Shown: positions 18,675 through 27,755, counted from the stretch's first letter. The stretch: 41,284 nucleotides of DNA from Bacteroidaceae bacterium (GCA_017649485.1 JAGCGS010000036.1:1-41284), one strand, 5' to 3'. Notes: generated from the sequence alone by a model not told the origin. Made by a program: numbers and translations.

Positions 18675-19574
18675 ATGAAGAAAATGAGAGCAGCCATAGT
18701 TGGTTATGGCAACATCGGACGCTTTACCTTGGAAGCATTACAGGCAGCGCCTGATTTTGAAGTTGCAGGTATTGTTCGCCGTGCAGGTGCGGAGAATTGC
18801 CCTGACGAGCTGAAAGGTTTGAAGGTTGTGAAAGACATCCGCGAACTGGACGATGTGGATGTGGCTATTCTGAGTACGCCGACAAGAAGCGTGGAGAGCT
18901 ATGCCAAGGATATCCTCGCATTGGGCATCAACACAGTTGACAGCTTCGACATCCACACGCAGATTCCTGCCCTGAGGAAGTCGCTTCAGGAAGTGGCGAA
19001 AGCGCACAACACGGTTTCCATCATTTCAGCAGGATGGGATCCAGGGTCGGATTCCATCGTTCGCACCATGTTACAGGCCATTGCCCCCAAGGGCATCAGT
19101 TACACAAACTTCGGTCCTGGCATGAGCATGGGTCACACTGTAGCAGTAAAGTCGAAAGAGGGCGTGAAGGCAGCTCTTTCAATGACAATCCCTGTGGGTA
19201 CAGGCATTCATCGCCGTATGGTGTATGTAGAACTGGAAGATGGTTACAAGTTCGAGGATGTGGAACGTGCTATCAAGACGGATCCTTATTTCGCCAGCGA
19301 TGAGACACATGTGATGCAAGTGTCTTGCGTGGACGACTTGAAGGATATGGGTCATGGAGTGAACCTGACGCGCAAGGGTGTTTCTGGCAAGACGCAGAAT
19401 CAGCTGTTTGAGTTCAATATGCATATCAATAATCCTGCATTAACTGGTCAGGTGTTGGTTTGTGCAGCTCGTGCTACCATGCGTCGTGAACCAGGATGCT
19501 ACACCATGATTGAGGTACCTGTAGTGGATTTACTGCCAGGAGATAAGGATGAATGGATTGGCAAGCTGGTGTAA
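18675..19574 (+). CDS. ddh: meso-Diaminopimelate dehydrogenase
   Basis: 299 residues. NADPH-dependent one-step formation of meso-diaminopimelate from tetrahydrodipicolinate for lysine and peptidoglycan. The N-terminal Rossmann motif GYGNIGR is at residues 10-16. The family segments SAGWDPGSDS, GPGMSMGHTVAVK and the C-terminal FNMHINNPALT are present. Length is close to the Corynebacterium enzyme (320). Ddh is widespread in Bacteroidales. It is preceded by a well-matched promoter and followed by a terminator. Confidence 0.95.
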   Translation: MKKMRAAIVGYGNIGRFTLEALQAAPDFEVAGIVRRAGAENCPDELKGLKVVKDIRELDDVDVAILSTPTRSVESYAKDILALGINTVDSFDIHTQIPALRKSLQEVAKAHNTVSIISAGWDPGSDSIVRTMLQAIAPKGISYTNFGPGMSMGHTVAVKSKEGVKAALSMTIPVGTGIHRRMVYVELEDGYKFEDVERAIKTDPYFASDETHVMQVSCVDDLKDMGHGVNLTRKGVSGKTQNQLFEFNMHINNPALTGQVLVCAARATMRREPGCYTMIEVPVVDLLPGDKDEWIGKLV

Positions 19575-19579
19575 ATCTT

Positions 19580-19742
19580 ATTGAAGATTGAAGATTGAAA
19601 ATTGAAGATAAAAAAGACGGAATAACTCCGTCTTTTTTTAGTTATCTATACTCCCCCAGCGCTTTGCGCCACCCCCTCTATATCAAAGGGGGAGTTAGAA
19701 GTTCAATCGTTAATTTTCAATCTTCAATCTTCAATATTCAAT
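19580..19742. repeat. Nested inverted repeat with heptamer arms and a GC-rich core
   Basis: The left arm is four ATTGAAG-type heptamers (19580-19607). The right arm is four of their complements (19715-19742). Between them lie a terminator (19610-19638) and a second inverted repeat, ACTCCCCC (19650-19657) with GGGGGAGT (19688-19695), holding a smaller AGCGC-ttt-GCGC hairpin. The core looks like a dispersed intergenic repeat; copies elsewhere cannot be checked here. Confidence 0.7.
19610..19638 (+). terminator. Terminator of ddh
   Basis: AAAGACGGA (19613-19621) pairs with TCCGTCTTT (19626-19634) with a short AATAAC-type loop and is followed by T residues; its leading A run also allows use from the minus strand. 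Confidence 0.85.
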
Positions 19743-19747
19743 AAAAA

Positions 19748-19783
19748 AAAGCTGCCCACTATCTTCACAGACTGTAAGCAGCA
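19748..19783 (-). terminator. Probable terminator of gdhA
   Basis: On the minus strand GCTGC pairs with GCAGC across a loop of about 25 bases, followed by eight T. It lies about 80 bases beyond the gdhA stop. The short stem makes this less certain. Confidence 0.5.
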
Positions 19784-19864
19784 CAAACCACAAATACAAA
19801 TACAACTAAACAAAGTTCCTTTTTATAGAATACTGTCTATCATTTTCAAATTAAAAAACATGTA

Positions 19865-21202
19865 TCAGATAACTCCCTGAGCCATCATGGCATGAGCCAC
19901 CTTCATAAAGCCAGCCACGTTAGCACCCTTCACATAGTTGATGTAACCATCTGGTTGAGTGCCGTACTTGATGCACTGCTCATGAATGTTGTGCATCACA
20001 GTGTGCAGCTTCTCATCAACCTCGGCAGCACTCCAGCTCAGGTGCATAGCGTTTTGTGACATCTCGAGACCTGAAGTAGCAACACCACCAGCGTTAACAG
20101 CCTTGCCTGGAGCAAAGAGCACCTTATGCTCAATGAACTTGTCGATAGCCTCTGGAGTACAACCCATATTGGATACCTCAGCCACACACAAGGTCTCATT
20201 GTCAATCAGCATCTGGGCATCATCACCGTTCAGCTCGTTCTGGGTAGCACAGCACAGTGCCACATCCACTTTACGTTCCCAAGGCTTCTTGTTTGGGAAG
20301 AACTGAGCGTTAGGATACTGCTCTACATAAGGTTCAACCACATCATTGCCTGAAGCACGCAACTCCAGCATGTAGTCGATCTTGTCACCACTGATACCAT
20401 CGGGATCATATACATAGCCGTCAGGACCGGAAATGGTAACCACCTTAGCTCCTAACTCGGTAGCCTTCGTAACAGCACCCCAAGCCACATTGCCGAAACC
20501 TGACACAGCCACTGTCTTACCCTGCAAGTCGAGGCCACGAGTAGCCATCATTTGCTTGGTGAAGTAGAGGGCACCAAAACCTGTTGCTTCAGGACGGATC
20601 AATGAACCGCCATACTCCAAGCCCTTGCCGGTGAAAGTTCCGTTGAACTCACGGGTGAGCTTTTTGTACATGCCGAACACATAACCTATCTCTCGACCAC
20701 CTACACCAATATCGCCAGCAGGCACATCCATCTCAGGACCAACATGACGCCACAACTCCAGCATGAAAGCCTGGCAGAAACGCATGATCTCAGCATCGCT
20801 CTTGCCTCGTGGAGAGAAGTCGGAACCGCCCTTGCCACCACCCATAGGCAATGTGGTAAGCGCATTCTTAAACGTCTGCTCGAAACCTAAGAACTTCAGA
20901 ATTGACAGATTAACGGAAGCATGGAAACGCAAGCCACCTTTGTACGGGCCAATCGCATTGTTGAACTGAACGCGGTAACCCAAATTGGTCTGCACCTCAC
21001 CTTTGTCATCAACCCATGTAACACGGAAAGTGAAGATGCGATCTGGCTCTACAAGCCTCTCAATAATCTTCGCTTTTTCAAATTCCGGATGCTGGTTGTA
21101 AACATCTTCGATAGAAAGAAGAACCTCTTTCACTGCCTGGAGGTATTCAGACTCGCCTGGGTGCTTTGCCTCCAAATTAGACATAATTCTATCAATATTC
21201 AT
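19865..21202 (-). CDS. gdhA: Glutamate dehydrogenase (hexameric, GdhA type)
   Basis: 445 residues, the normal length for the hexameric family. It interconverts 2-oxoglutarate plus ammonium with glutamate, the chief ammonia-assimilation step in Bacteroidales. Substrate-binding segments KGGLRFH and LPMGGGKGGSDF (with the catalytic Lys), PAGDIGVGGREIGY, the dinucleotide fold VSGFGNVAWGA, and CNVAG-type AVNAGGVATSG are present. The SDFSPRGKS form points to an NADP(H)-preferring enzyme. A palindrome lies over the predicted transcription start. Confidence 0.96.
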   Translation of the reverse strand: MNIDRIMSNLEAKHPGESEYLQAVKEVLLSIEDVYNQHPEFEKAKIIERLVEPDRIFTFRVTWVDDKGEVQTNLGYRVQFNNAIGPYKGGLRFHASVNLSILKFLGFEQTFKNALTTLPMGGGKGGSDFSPRGKSDAEIMRFCQAFMLELWRHVGPEMDVPAGDIGVGGREIGYVFGMYKKLTREFNGTFTGKGLEYGGSLIRPEATGFGALYFTKQMMATRGLDLQGKTVAVSGFGNVAWGAVTKATELGAKVVTISGPDGYVYDPDGISGDKIDYMLELRASGNDVVEPYVEQYPNAQFFPNKKPWERKVDVALCCATQNELNGDDAQMLIDNETLCVAEVSNMGCTPEAIDKFIEHKVLFAPGKAVNAGGVATSGLEMSQNAMHLSWSAAEVDEKLHTVMHNIHEQCIKYGTQPDGYINYVKGANVAGFMKVAHAMMAQGVI

Positions 21203-21253
21203 AGCGTAGGATTTTAAAAGTTATTTTTCAAATTAAATCAATCATTCAACAAT

Positions 21254-21301
21254 TTGCCATCAAATGGCAATGCAAATATACGAATAATTTCTTTACTCCA
21301 A
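21254..21301 (-). promoter_or_regulatory. gdhA promoter with palindrome at the start site
   Basis: Minus-strand TATATTTG at 21280-21273, with TTG 18 bases upstream (21301-21299), slightly short. TTGCCAT (21254-21260) and ATGGCAA (21264-21270) form a perfect 7-bp inverted repeat with a 3-base loop exactly where transcription should begin. Confidence 0.55.
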
Positions 21302-21426
21302 TCTTTTTGCCCAAATATTTAGAACTATTAACATTAATCTGTCAGGTTCAGGTTAAAATATCAAAGACCTCTTTACATGTTTTACTCTGCAAATATAAGG
21401 ATATTTTTTTGAATTCACGAAAAAAA

Positions 21427-21457
21427 TTGTCAGAAATGTTGAAAAATATTATTTTTG
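21427..21457 (+). promoter_or_regulatory. Promoter of the YARHG/receiver-PPDK operon
   Basis: TTG 21427-21429, 20 bases, TATTTTTG 21450-21457, a full consensus match 33 bases before the ATG at 21491. Confidence 0.7.
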
Positions 21458-21490
21458 CATCGTAATTTGTTTTTCTAACCGATAGTGTTT

Positions 21491-22606
21491 ATGAAACGAT
21501 TTTTAATAACATTGACGATGATATGCTCTGTATTATACGGATTCTGTCAGCAATATCCTGTCCAGGAGTTGCAAGCATGGCGCAGACAGATAGCACAACA
21601 GGAAGGCAAGGCAATGGTAAACCTGCCGCTGTCCACACTGAAACAAAAGACTATAAACTGGTGGGATGGTAACCGCGTCATGGTTCTGCTGGACATGAAT
21701 GACGGCAGTGATGAGTTAGGCCTTTATGATGTTTGGGCTGGTGCCATCGTAAATACGATTCAGGTGAAAGGGGCATCAGGTACTATCAAAGATACAGACA
21801 TGGTGCTTTCACTGCATCAAATAGGCGATATGATGCTGATGGTGATGACGGAGAAAGGTAAAATATTCGACATCTTGATGGAGGTGAAGAACAATCAGCC
21901 TGTTTGGGCGTTCATCGACCTGCACGATGTGTTGGACGGAGTATATCAATCCACCGACAATAAGCAGTATGTGTTTGGAATGCCAGATATGTATGTAGGG
22001 GTGGACAGATACACACGAGATCCCGGCATCTTTGACCTGACTCGTGAGGAACGTGATGATGCCAACGAATGGAGCTATATTATAGAATATGGTGCAGGAA
22101 GAGTAAGTCACGGCAGACCTGTGGATGACCCTGCAAAGATAAATGTTCCTGGTGCAGGAGGCGCAGGAGCCCTGATGGGACCGATGATGTGGGGTCTTAA
22201 CATGACTGAAGAGGGATTGGCTGGTGAGGTGCTGCACGATGAGCCTACTGTGGATCACGAACCTGCAATTACTGAAAGATTTGAGTTAAAGAAAACACAA
22301 ACCCCATTCAAGGGCGTTAATGGCAGATGGCCCTTCACCTCGTTGAGACCGTTGAACCGCCAGATGCTGGTGCATTTTCCTAAAGAAGTATTGAGGTTGA
22401 TGAGGAATGAGATTTATGCACGTCATGGGGTAAAGTTCCGGAGCGATGCTGCCATCCAAGCATACTTCGACCGTCAACCATGGTATCAGGCAACCAATAA
22501 GACCACGGCACTGACAGGTTTGGAGAAGCTGAACGTGAGCTTGATCAAGGCTGTGGAAGACAGAATAACCGAAATGGAAAAGGAATTATCTAAATATAAC
22601 TTATAA
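21491..22606 (+). CDS. Secreted YARHG-domain protein
   Basis: 371 residues from the ATG at 21491 (a GTG two codons earlier is less likely). Signal peptide ends near GFC-QQ. The central part has repeated beta-like segments with no motif I recognise. The C-terminal ~80 residues hold a YARHG domain (RNEIYARHGVKF, then YFDRQPWYQ), an extracellular module of unknown role often found in envelope proteins. Its stop and the next gene's start share one base (TAATG), so the two proteins are probably made in fixed proportion. Confidence 0.8.
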   Translation: MKRFLITLTMICSVLYGFCQQYPVQELQAWRRQIAQQEGKAMVNLPLSTLKQKTINWWDGNRVMVLLDMNDGSDELGLYDVWAGAIVNTIQVKGASGTIKDTDMVLSLHQIGDMMLMVMTEKGKIFDILMEVKNNQPVWAFIDLHDVLDGVYQSTDNKQYVFGMPDMYVGVDRYTRDPGIFDLTREERDDANEWSYIIEYGAGRVSHGRPVDDPAKINVPGAGGAGALMGPMMWGLNMTEEGLAGEVLHDEPTVDHEPAITERFELKKTQTPFKGVNGRWPFTSLRPLNRQMLVHFPKEVLRLMRNEIYARHGVKFRSDAAIQAYFDRQPWYQATNKTTALTGLEKLNVSLIKAVEDRITEMEKELSKYNL

Positions 22607-25569
22607 TGCTAAGTAAGCAGAATATTAACCGATTATACTTGCGCGACACACAGTTTGCGAAACTGATGACCAAGCGCATCTACAACGTATTGCTCATCGC
22701 AAATCCTTATGATGCTTTCATGCTGGAGGACGACGGACGCATCGAGGAGAAGATTTTCATTGAATATTCATCGCTCTCGCTGCGCTATCCGCCTCGCTTC
22801 ACACAGGTTACCACCTATGAGGAGGCCATCGAGCAGTTGGCGATGCTGGAATACGACTTGGTAATCTGTATGCCTGGTACGGGCGACAATGAGACCTTCG
22901 GCGTAGCGCGTAGCATTAAGATTCAATATCCCAACATCCCCATGGTGATTCTGACACCATTCAGTCACGGCATCACGAAACGCATGGCGAACGAGGATTT
23001 GAGTGCATTCGACTATATGTTCTGCTGGTTAGGCAACACCGACCTGATCGTGTCGATCCTGAAGCTCTTAGAGGATAAGATGAACCTGGAGCACGATGTG
23101 CAGGAGGTAGGTGTACAGGTCATCCTGTTGGTAGAGGACGGCATCCGCTTCTATTCGTCCATCCTACCCAACTTATACAAGTTCATCCTACAACAGAGCC
23201 AGGAATTTGCCACAGAAGCGTTGAATGAGCACCAGCGTACCCTGCGACTGCGTGGGCGACCCAAGATTGCACTGGCACGTACTTATCAGGAGGCTGTAGA
23301 TATCTACGAGCAGTATAAGAATAATATATTAGGTGTAATTACCGATGTGCGCTTCCCACAAGAGAAAGGACAGGAGAAAGACCCGATGGCGGGAATCAAG
23401 TTCTGCCAATACGTGCGTAAGAACGACCCCTTCGTGCCTCTCATCATCCAGTCGGCTGAGCAGGAGAATACCTTGTATGCCAAGAAGTTCAGGGCTGCTT
23501 TTATCGACAAAAACTCGAAGCACATGGATCTTGACCTGCGCAAGATTCTGAGGGAAAAGGTGGGCTTTGGCGATTTCGTATTCCGCAATCCCGTCACCCA
23601 TGAGAAGATAGCCACAGTGAAGAATCTGAAGGAATTGCAGAACATTTTGTTTGCTATTCCTACCGAGTCGTTCCTCTACCACATCAGCCGCAACCACATG
23701 AGTCGCTGGCTGTACTCACGAGCCATCTTCCCCATTGCCGAGTTCCTGAAACCCATCACCTGGAACAGTCTGCAAGATGTGGATGCCCACCGCGAAATCA
23801 TCTTCGACGCCATCGTGAAATACCGCAAGATGAAGAACCAGGGCGTGGTGGCAATCTTTAAGCGCGACCGTTTCGACAGCTACTCTAATTTTGCCCGCAT
23901 CGGCGAAGGCTCATTAGGTGGCAAGGGACGTGGCTTGGCATTTATCGACAACTTCCTGAAAAGACATGCCGAGTTCGACGAGTTCGAGGATGCTCGCATC
24001 ATGGTGCCCAAGACAGTAGTGCTGTGTACGGATGTGTTCGACGAGTTCATGGCTACCAACAATCTCTATCAGATTGCATTGTCCGACGCTGATGATGAGA
24101 CCATCCTGAAGGTATTCCTCAAAGCAAGGTTGCCTGAAAGGTTAGTGGAGGACTTCTTCACCTTCTTCGATGCGGTGAAGTCGCCTATCGCCATCCGTTC
24201 GTCATCATTATTGGAGGACTCACACTACCAGCCGTTTGCAGGTATCTATAGTACTTACATGATTCCTAATCGTGATGATAAATACGAGATGCTGCGTATG
24301 CTGAGCGATGCCATCAAAGGTGTATATGCCTCAGTGTATTTCAAGGACTCGAAGGCGTATATGCAGGCTACGAGTAATGTGATCGACCAGGAGAAGATGG
24401 CTGTAATCCTGCAGGAAGTGGTGGGTACACAGTATGGCGACCATTATTATCCTTCGTTCTCTGGCGTTGGTCGTTCACTGAATTATTATCCGTTGGGTGA
24501 CGAGAAACCAGAGGAGGGTACGGTGAGTCTGGCATTGGGCTTGGGCAAGTATATCGTGGATGGTGGCTTGACACTGAGATTCTCACCTTATCATCCCAAC
24601 AAGGTACTACAAACCAGCGAACTGGATTTGGCATTGCGTGAGACACAGACGCGTTTCTATGCCTTAGACATGACTAATACAGGACAGAATTTCTCCATCA
24701 ACGACGGTTTTAATTTGCTAAAACTAAGTGTGAAAGATGCTGAGAAAGATGGCTCACTGAACTACATCGCCTCAACATTCGACCCATACGACCAGGTGAT
24801 TCGCGATGGCATCTATCCTGGTGGCAGGAAGGTGATTACTTTTGCGAATATCCTGCAACACGACATCTTCCCCCTAGCCCGCATTCTGCAACTCTCACTG
24901 AAATATGGTCAGGAGGAGATGCGCCGACCTGTGGAGATTGAATTTGCCGCCAGGTTAGCTAAAGAACAGAATGAGGTAAGCACATTCTACTTGCTGCAAA
25001 TCAGGCCTATCGTGGATGCCAAAGAGAATCTGGAGGAAGACCTGTCACTGATACCAGAGGATCAATTGTTGCTGAAGTCGGTGAACTCACTGGGGCATGG
25101 TATCATGAACGAGATACAGGATGTGGTGTATGTGAAAACGGACAACTATAACGCCCAGAATAACCAAGCGATAGCATGGGAGATTGAAAAGCTGAATCAG
25201 CAATTCCTGAATGAGGATAAGAATTATATCTTGATTGGTCCTGGACGCTGGGGAAGCAGTGACACCTGGTTAGGTATTCCTGTGAAATGGCCTCACATCA
25301 GTGCAGCTCGCATCATTGTGGAGGCTGGTCTCACCAACTACCGAGTGGATCCAAGTCAAGGAACGCATTTCTTCCAGAATCTGACTTCATTCGGTGTAGG
25401 TTATTTCACCATCAATGCCTATATGAACGATGGCATATATAACCAGGAGTTCCTGAATGCCCAACCTGCCGTACAGGAAACAACCTACCTCCGACATGTG
25501 CATTTCGACTCGCCACTTGTGGTGAAGATGGATGGCAAGAAGAAAACAGGTATTGTGATGATGCCGTAA
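22606..25569 (+). CDS. Two receiver-like domains fused to a PPDK-type ATP-binding domain
   Basis: 987 residues, no signal peptide. Residues ~26-150 form a receiver-like domain whose phospho-Asp position is Met (VICMPGTGD), so it is degenerate. Residues ~168-320 form a second receiver with an acidic pair (LVEDG), a phosphoacceptor at D247 (ITDVRFP) and a Lys (FIDKNS). Residues ~425-810 match the ATP-binding domain of pyruvate phosphate dikinase/PEP synthase (GSLGGKG 435-441; RSSSLLEDS 531-539; LQIRPIV). The swivelling phospho-His domain and the PEP/pyruvate barrel are absent. A C-terminal ~170-residue part (GPGRWGSSD, DPSQGTHFFQNL) is not one I can name. Likely a signalling or phosphotransfer enzyme, not a PEP synthase. 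Confidence 0.85.
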   Translation: MLSKQNINRLYLRDTQFAKLMTKRIYNVLLIANPYDAFMLEDDGRIEEKIFIEYSSLSLRYPPRFTQVTTYEEAIEQLAMLEYDLVICMPGTGDNETFGVARSIKIQYPNIPMVILTPFSHGITKRMANEDLSAFDYMFCWLGNTDLIVSILKLLEDKMNLEHDVQEVGVQVILLVEDGIRFYSSILPNLYKFILQQSQEFATEALNEHQRTLRLRGRPKIALARTYQEAVDIYEQYKNNILGVITDVRFPQEKGQEKDPMAGIKFCQYVRKNDPFVPLIIQSAEQENTLYAKKFRAAFIDKNSKHMDLDLRKILREKVGFGDFVFRNPVTHEKIATVKNLKELQNILFAIPTESFLYHISRNHMSRWLYSRAIFPIAEFLKPITWNSLQDVDAHREIIFDAIVKYRKMKNQGVVAIFKRDRFDSYSNFARIGEGSLGGKGRGLAFIDNFLKRHAEFDEFEDARIMVPKTVVLCTDVFDEFMATNNLYQIALSDADDETILKVFLKARLPERLVEDFFTFFDAVKSPIAIRSSSLLEDSHYQPFAGIYSTYMIPNRDDKYEMLRMLSDAIKGVYASVYFKDSKAYMQATSNVIDQEKMAVILQEVVGTQYGDHYYPSFSGVGRSLNYYPLGDEKPEEGTVSLALGLGKYIVDGGLTLRFSPYHPNKVLQTSELDLALRETQTRFYALDMTNTGQNFSINDGFNLLKLSVKDAEKDGSLNYIASTFDPYDQVIRDGIYPGGRKVITFANILQHDIFPLARILQLSLKYGQEEMRRPVEIEFAARLAKEQNEVSTFYLLQIRPIVDAKENLEEDLSLIPEDQLLLKSVNSLGHGIMNEIQDVVYVKTDNYNAQNNQAIAWEIEKLNQQFLNEDKNYILIGPGRWGSSDTWLGIPVKWPHISAARIIVEAGLTNYRVDPSQGTHFFQNLTSFGVGYFTINAYMNDGIYNQEFLNAQPAVQETTYLRHVHFDSPLVVKMDGKKKTGIVMMP

Positions 25570-25684
25570 TTGACTATTGACCATTGACCATTCATTCCAC
25601 TACCTTTTATCAGCGTTCAATGGTCAATGGTAAATGGTCAATGGTAAATGGTCAATAGTCAATGGTCAATGGTCAATGGTCAAC
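25569..25684. repeat. Convergent heptamer tracts between two stop codons
   Basis: Three ATTGACC-type units start on the last A of the plus-strand TAA (25569-25589). Ten complementary units (25615-25684) run into the 3' end of rfbB and supply its last codons and TGA stop. The two tracts can pair as a long hairpin that may act as a two-way terminator. Confidence 0.8.
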
Positions 25685-26773
25685 CACCTCCCCCACCCAA
25701 TCCTGGTGGTTGAGATACCACTCGATGGTCTTAACGATACCCACCTCGAAGCGAGTCTCTGGATACCAGCCAAGTTCATTCTTGATCTTCGTTGGGTCAA
25801 TGGCATAACGCTGGTCATGTCCGAGACGATCCTTCACGAAAGTTATCAGGTCGTCGTTAATCCAGCTGATGTCAATTTGTCCGTCGGCACCCACCACCTG
25901 CTTCTTCAACAGCTGACGGCAGGCAGGCTGATCCTCCATCATCTTGCGGATGGTTCTGATGGTCAGCTTCACAATCTCGATGTTGGTCTTTTCATTGTGA
26001 CCACCCACATTATACACCTCACCGGCACGTCCGTCAGTCAGCACCATATCGATAGCCTTGCAGTGATCCTCCACATACAGCCAGTCGCGCACATTACTGC
26101 CATCACCATATACAGGCAGTTGTTTGCCTTCCAAAATATTCTTGATAATCAAAGGAATCAGTTTCTCTGGGAATTGATAGGGACCATAGTTATTGCTACA
26201 GCGTGTAATAGATACAGGCATCTTGTAAGTATCACGATACGCCTGCACCACCATATCGGCTGACGCTTTCGAGGCACTATAGGGGCTATGTGGACTAATG
26301 GGTGTTGTTTCAACAAAGAAGCCTTCAGCTCCCAAAGCTCCATATACCTCATCGGTAGAAACCTGATGGAAGCGAACACCTTCACGCCATGTGGGATAAC
26401 CGCGTTCGTCTTTGCCTGTCACCCAAGCCTTACGAGCTGCATCGAGCAGGTTTTGCGTACCTAAAATATTGGTTTGCAGAAACAGCTGCGGATTCTCGAT
26501 ACTTCTGTCCACATGACTCTCTGCGGCAAAGTTCACCACATAGTCAAAGTCGAATTTAGTAAATAGCTCTCCTGCTAATGCACGGTCGCAGATGTCGCCT
26601 TTCACGAAGAAACAGCGTTCATCATCAACGTCAGCAGCGATGGTACCTAAATAGCCGGCGTATGTCAAAGCATCCAGTACCACGATTCTTGCATCATCGT
26701 GCTTCTGCAACATATATTTCACGAAGTTTGAACCGATAAAGCCTGCACCTCCAGTAACAAGATAATTCTTCAT
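25673..26773 (-). CDS. rfbB: dTDP-glucose 4,6-dehydratase
   Basis: 366 residues. Second step of dTDP-rhamnose synthesis: dTDP-glucose to the 4-keto-6-deoxy sugar, using bound NAD. Extended-SDR signatures: TGGAGFIG at residues 7-14, the STDEVYG active-site segment, YSASKASAD (Tyr and Lys of the catalytic set), NNYGPYQFPEKLIP and RDWLYVEDHC. It follows rfbA on the minus strand, separated by 52 bases containing five heptamers. Genes for the epimerase and reductase (rfbC, rfbD) are not here. The final residues (VDH) are encoded within the heptamer tract, suggesting the repeat has altered the C-terminus. Confidence 0.95.
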   Translation of the reverse strand: MKNYLVTGGAGFIGSNFVKYMLQKHDDARIVVLDALTYAGYLGTIAADVDDERCFFVKGDICDRALAGELFTKFDFDYVVNFAAESHVDRSIENPQLFLQTNILGTQNLLDAARKAWVTGKDERGYPTWREGVRFHQVSTDEVYGALGAEGFFVETTPISPHSPYSASKASADMVVQAYRDTYKMPVSITRCSNNYGPYQFPEKLIPLIIKNILEGKQLPVYGDGSNVRDWLYVEDHCKAIDMVLTDGRAGEVYNVGGHNEKTNIEIVKLTIRTIRKMMEDQPACRQLLKKQVVGADGQIDISWINDDLITFVKDRLGHDQRYAIDPTKIKNELGWYPETRFEVGIVKTIEWYLNHQDWVGEVVDH

Positions 26774-26784
26774 AATTAATTTAT

Positions 26785-26819
26785 ATTGACCATTGACGAT
26801 TGACCGTTGACCATTGACC
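26785..26819. repeat. Five heptamers between rfbA and rfbB
   Basis: Units ATTGACC, ATTGACG, ATTGACC, GTTGACC, ATTGACC in direct tandem. Unlike the other tracts, the TGA-bearing strand is opposite to the genes' sense strand. Confidence 0.75.
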
Positions 26820-26825
26820 GGTAAA

Positions 26826-27701
26826 TCAAACTTTATGATTTTCTGCCAAGTCTATTAGGTACTGACCGTAAGCAGTCTTGCTAAGGTTCTCGCCCAATGC
26901 CCTGAGCTGCTGCGTGCTGATCCAGCCATTACGCCAGGCAATCTCCTCGATACAACTCACATACATACCCTGACGTTTCTGGATGGTAGCCACGAAGTTG
27001 GAAGCATCTAACAGGCTGTCGCTATTGCCTGTATCCAACCAAGCGAAACCACGGCCAAACACCTCTACCTTCAGTGTACCCTCTTCCAGATATAACTTGT
27101 TGAGGTCGGTAATTTCATATTCACCACGAGCTGAAGGCTTGAGCGAGGCTGCCTTGGCTGTCACAGTGCTGTCGTAGAAATACAAACCTGGCACCGCATA
27201 ATTGCTTTTGGGCTTGGCAGGCTTCTCTTCCAGTGAAACGACCTTGCCATCGGCATCGAACTCCACCACGCCGTAAGCACGGGGATCTTTCACATAATAG
27301 CCGAAGATGCAGGCTCCTTTTTCCAACTTGACGGCACTCTTCAGTAGCTGACCGAAGCCTCGGCCATAGAACAGATTGTCACCCAAGATCAGACAGCCTG
27401 GTCCACCGTTCAGGAAATCAGCACCTAACACAAAAGCCTGAGCCAGCCCGTTGGGTTGTTCTTGGATTTTATATTCAAATTTCATGCCTAATTCCTCGCC
27501 AGTACCGAGCAACTCACGAAACATTGGTAAGTCACGAGGGGTAGAGATGACCAATACCTCACGGATGCCTGCCAGCATCAAGGCAGACAGGGGATAATAA
27601 ATCATGGGCTTGTCATACACAGGCATAATCTGTTTGGAGATAGCCTTTGAAAGCGGATAAAGACGGGTGGCACTGCCTCCTGCAAGAATGATACCTTTCA
27701 T
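26826..27701 (-). CDS. rfbA: Glucose-1-phosphate thymidylyltransferase
   Basis: 291 residues from the ATG at 27701, which places the nucleotide-binding motif LAGGSATRLYP at the N-terminus; a Met three codons earlier is possible. First step of dTDP-sugar synthesis: dTTP plus glucose-1-phosphate gives dTDP-glucose. KPMIYYPLSALMLAGI, ILGDNLFYG, EEKPAKPKSN and GFAWLDTGNSDSLLDAS are the family's substrate-site segments. A promoter lies 25 bases upstream. With rfbB it provides the dTDP-4-keto-6-deoxyglucose used for surface glycans. Confidence 0.95.
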   Translation of the reverse strand: MKGIILAGGSATRLYPLSKAISKQIMPVYDKPMIYYPLSALMLAGIREVLVISTPRDLPMFRELLGTGEELGMKFEYKIQEQPNGLAQAFVLGADFLNGGPGCLILGDNLFYGRGFGQLLKSAVKLEKGACIFGYYVKDPRAYGVVEFDADGKVVSLEEKPAKPKSNYAVPGLYFYDSTVTAKAASLKPSARGEYEITDLNKLYLEEGTLKVEVFGRGFAWLDTGNSDSLLDASNFVATIQKRQGMYVSCIEEIAWRNGWISTQQLRALGENLSKTAYGQYLIDLAENHKV

Positions 27702-27725
27702 GTCAATCAATTTCTTATTTGTTTA

Positions 27726-27755
27726 CAAAGAAATGGATTTTTTGCGACATGACAA
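27726..27755 (-). promoter_or_regulatory. Promoter of rfbA-rfbB
   Basis: Minus strand: TTG 27755-27753, 19 bases, TTTCTTTG 27733-27726 (one mismatch to TAnnTTTG). Confidence 0.5.

Noticed and set aside
22606-25569. Annotation as phosphoenolpyruvate synthase or pyruvate phosphate dikinase
   Set aside because: Only the ATP-binding domain is present; the phospho-His domain and PEP/pyruvate barrel are not seen.
25569-25684. Heptamer tracts as a CRISPR or a replication-origin iteron array
   Set aside because: Unit length is 7 bases with no spacers, and tracts recur at gene ends rather than near an initiator gene.
25634-26263. 209-residue plus-strand frame opposite rfbB
   Set aside because: It begins inside the heptamer tract, which is stop-free on that strand, and continues as antisense of rfbB.
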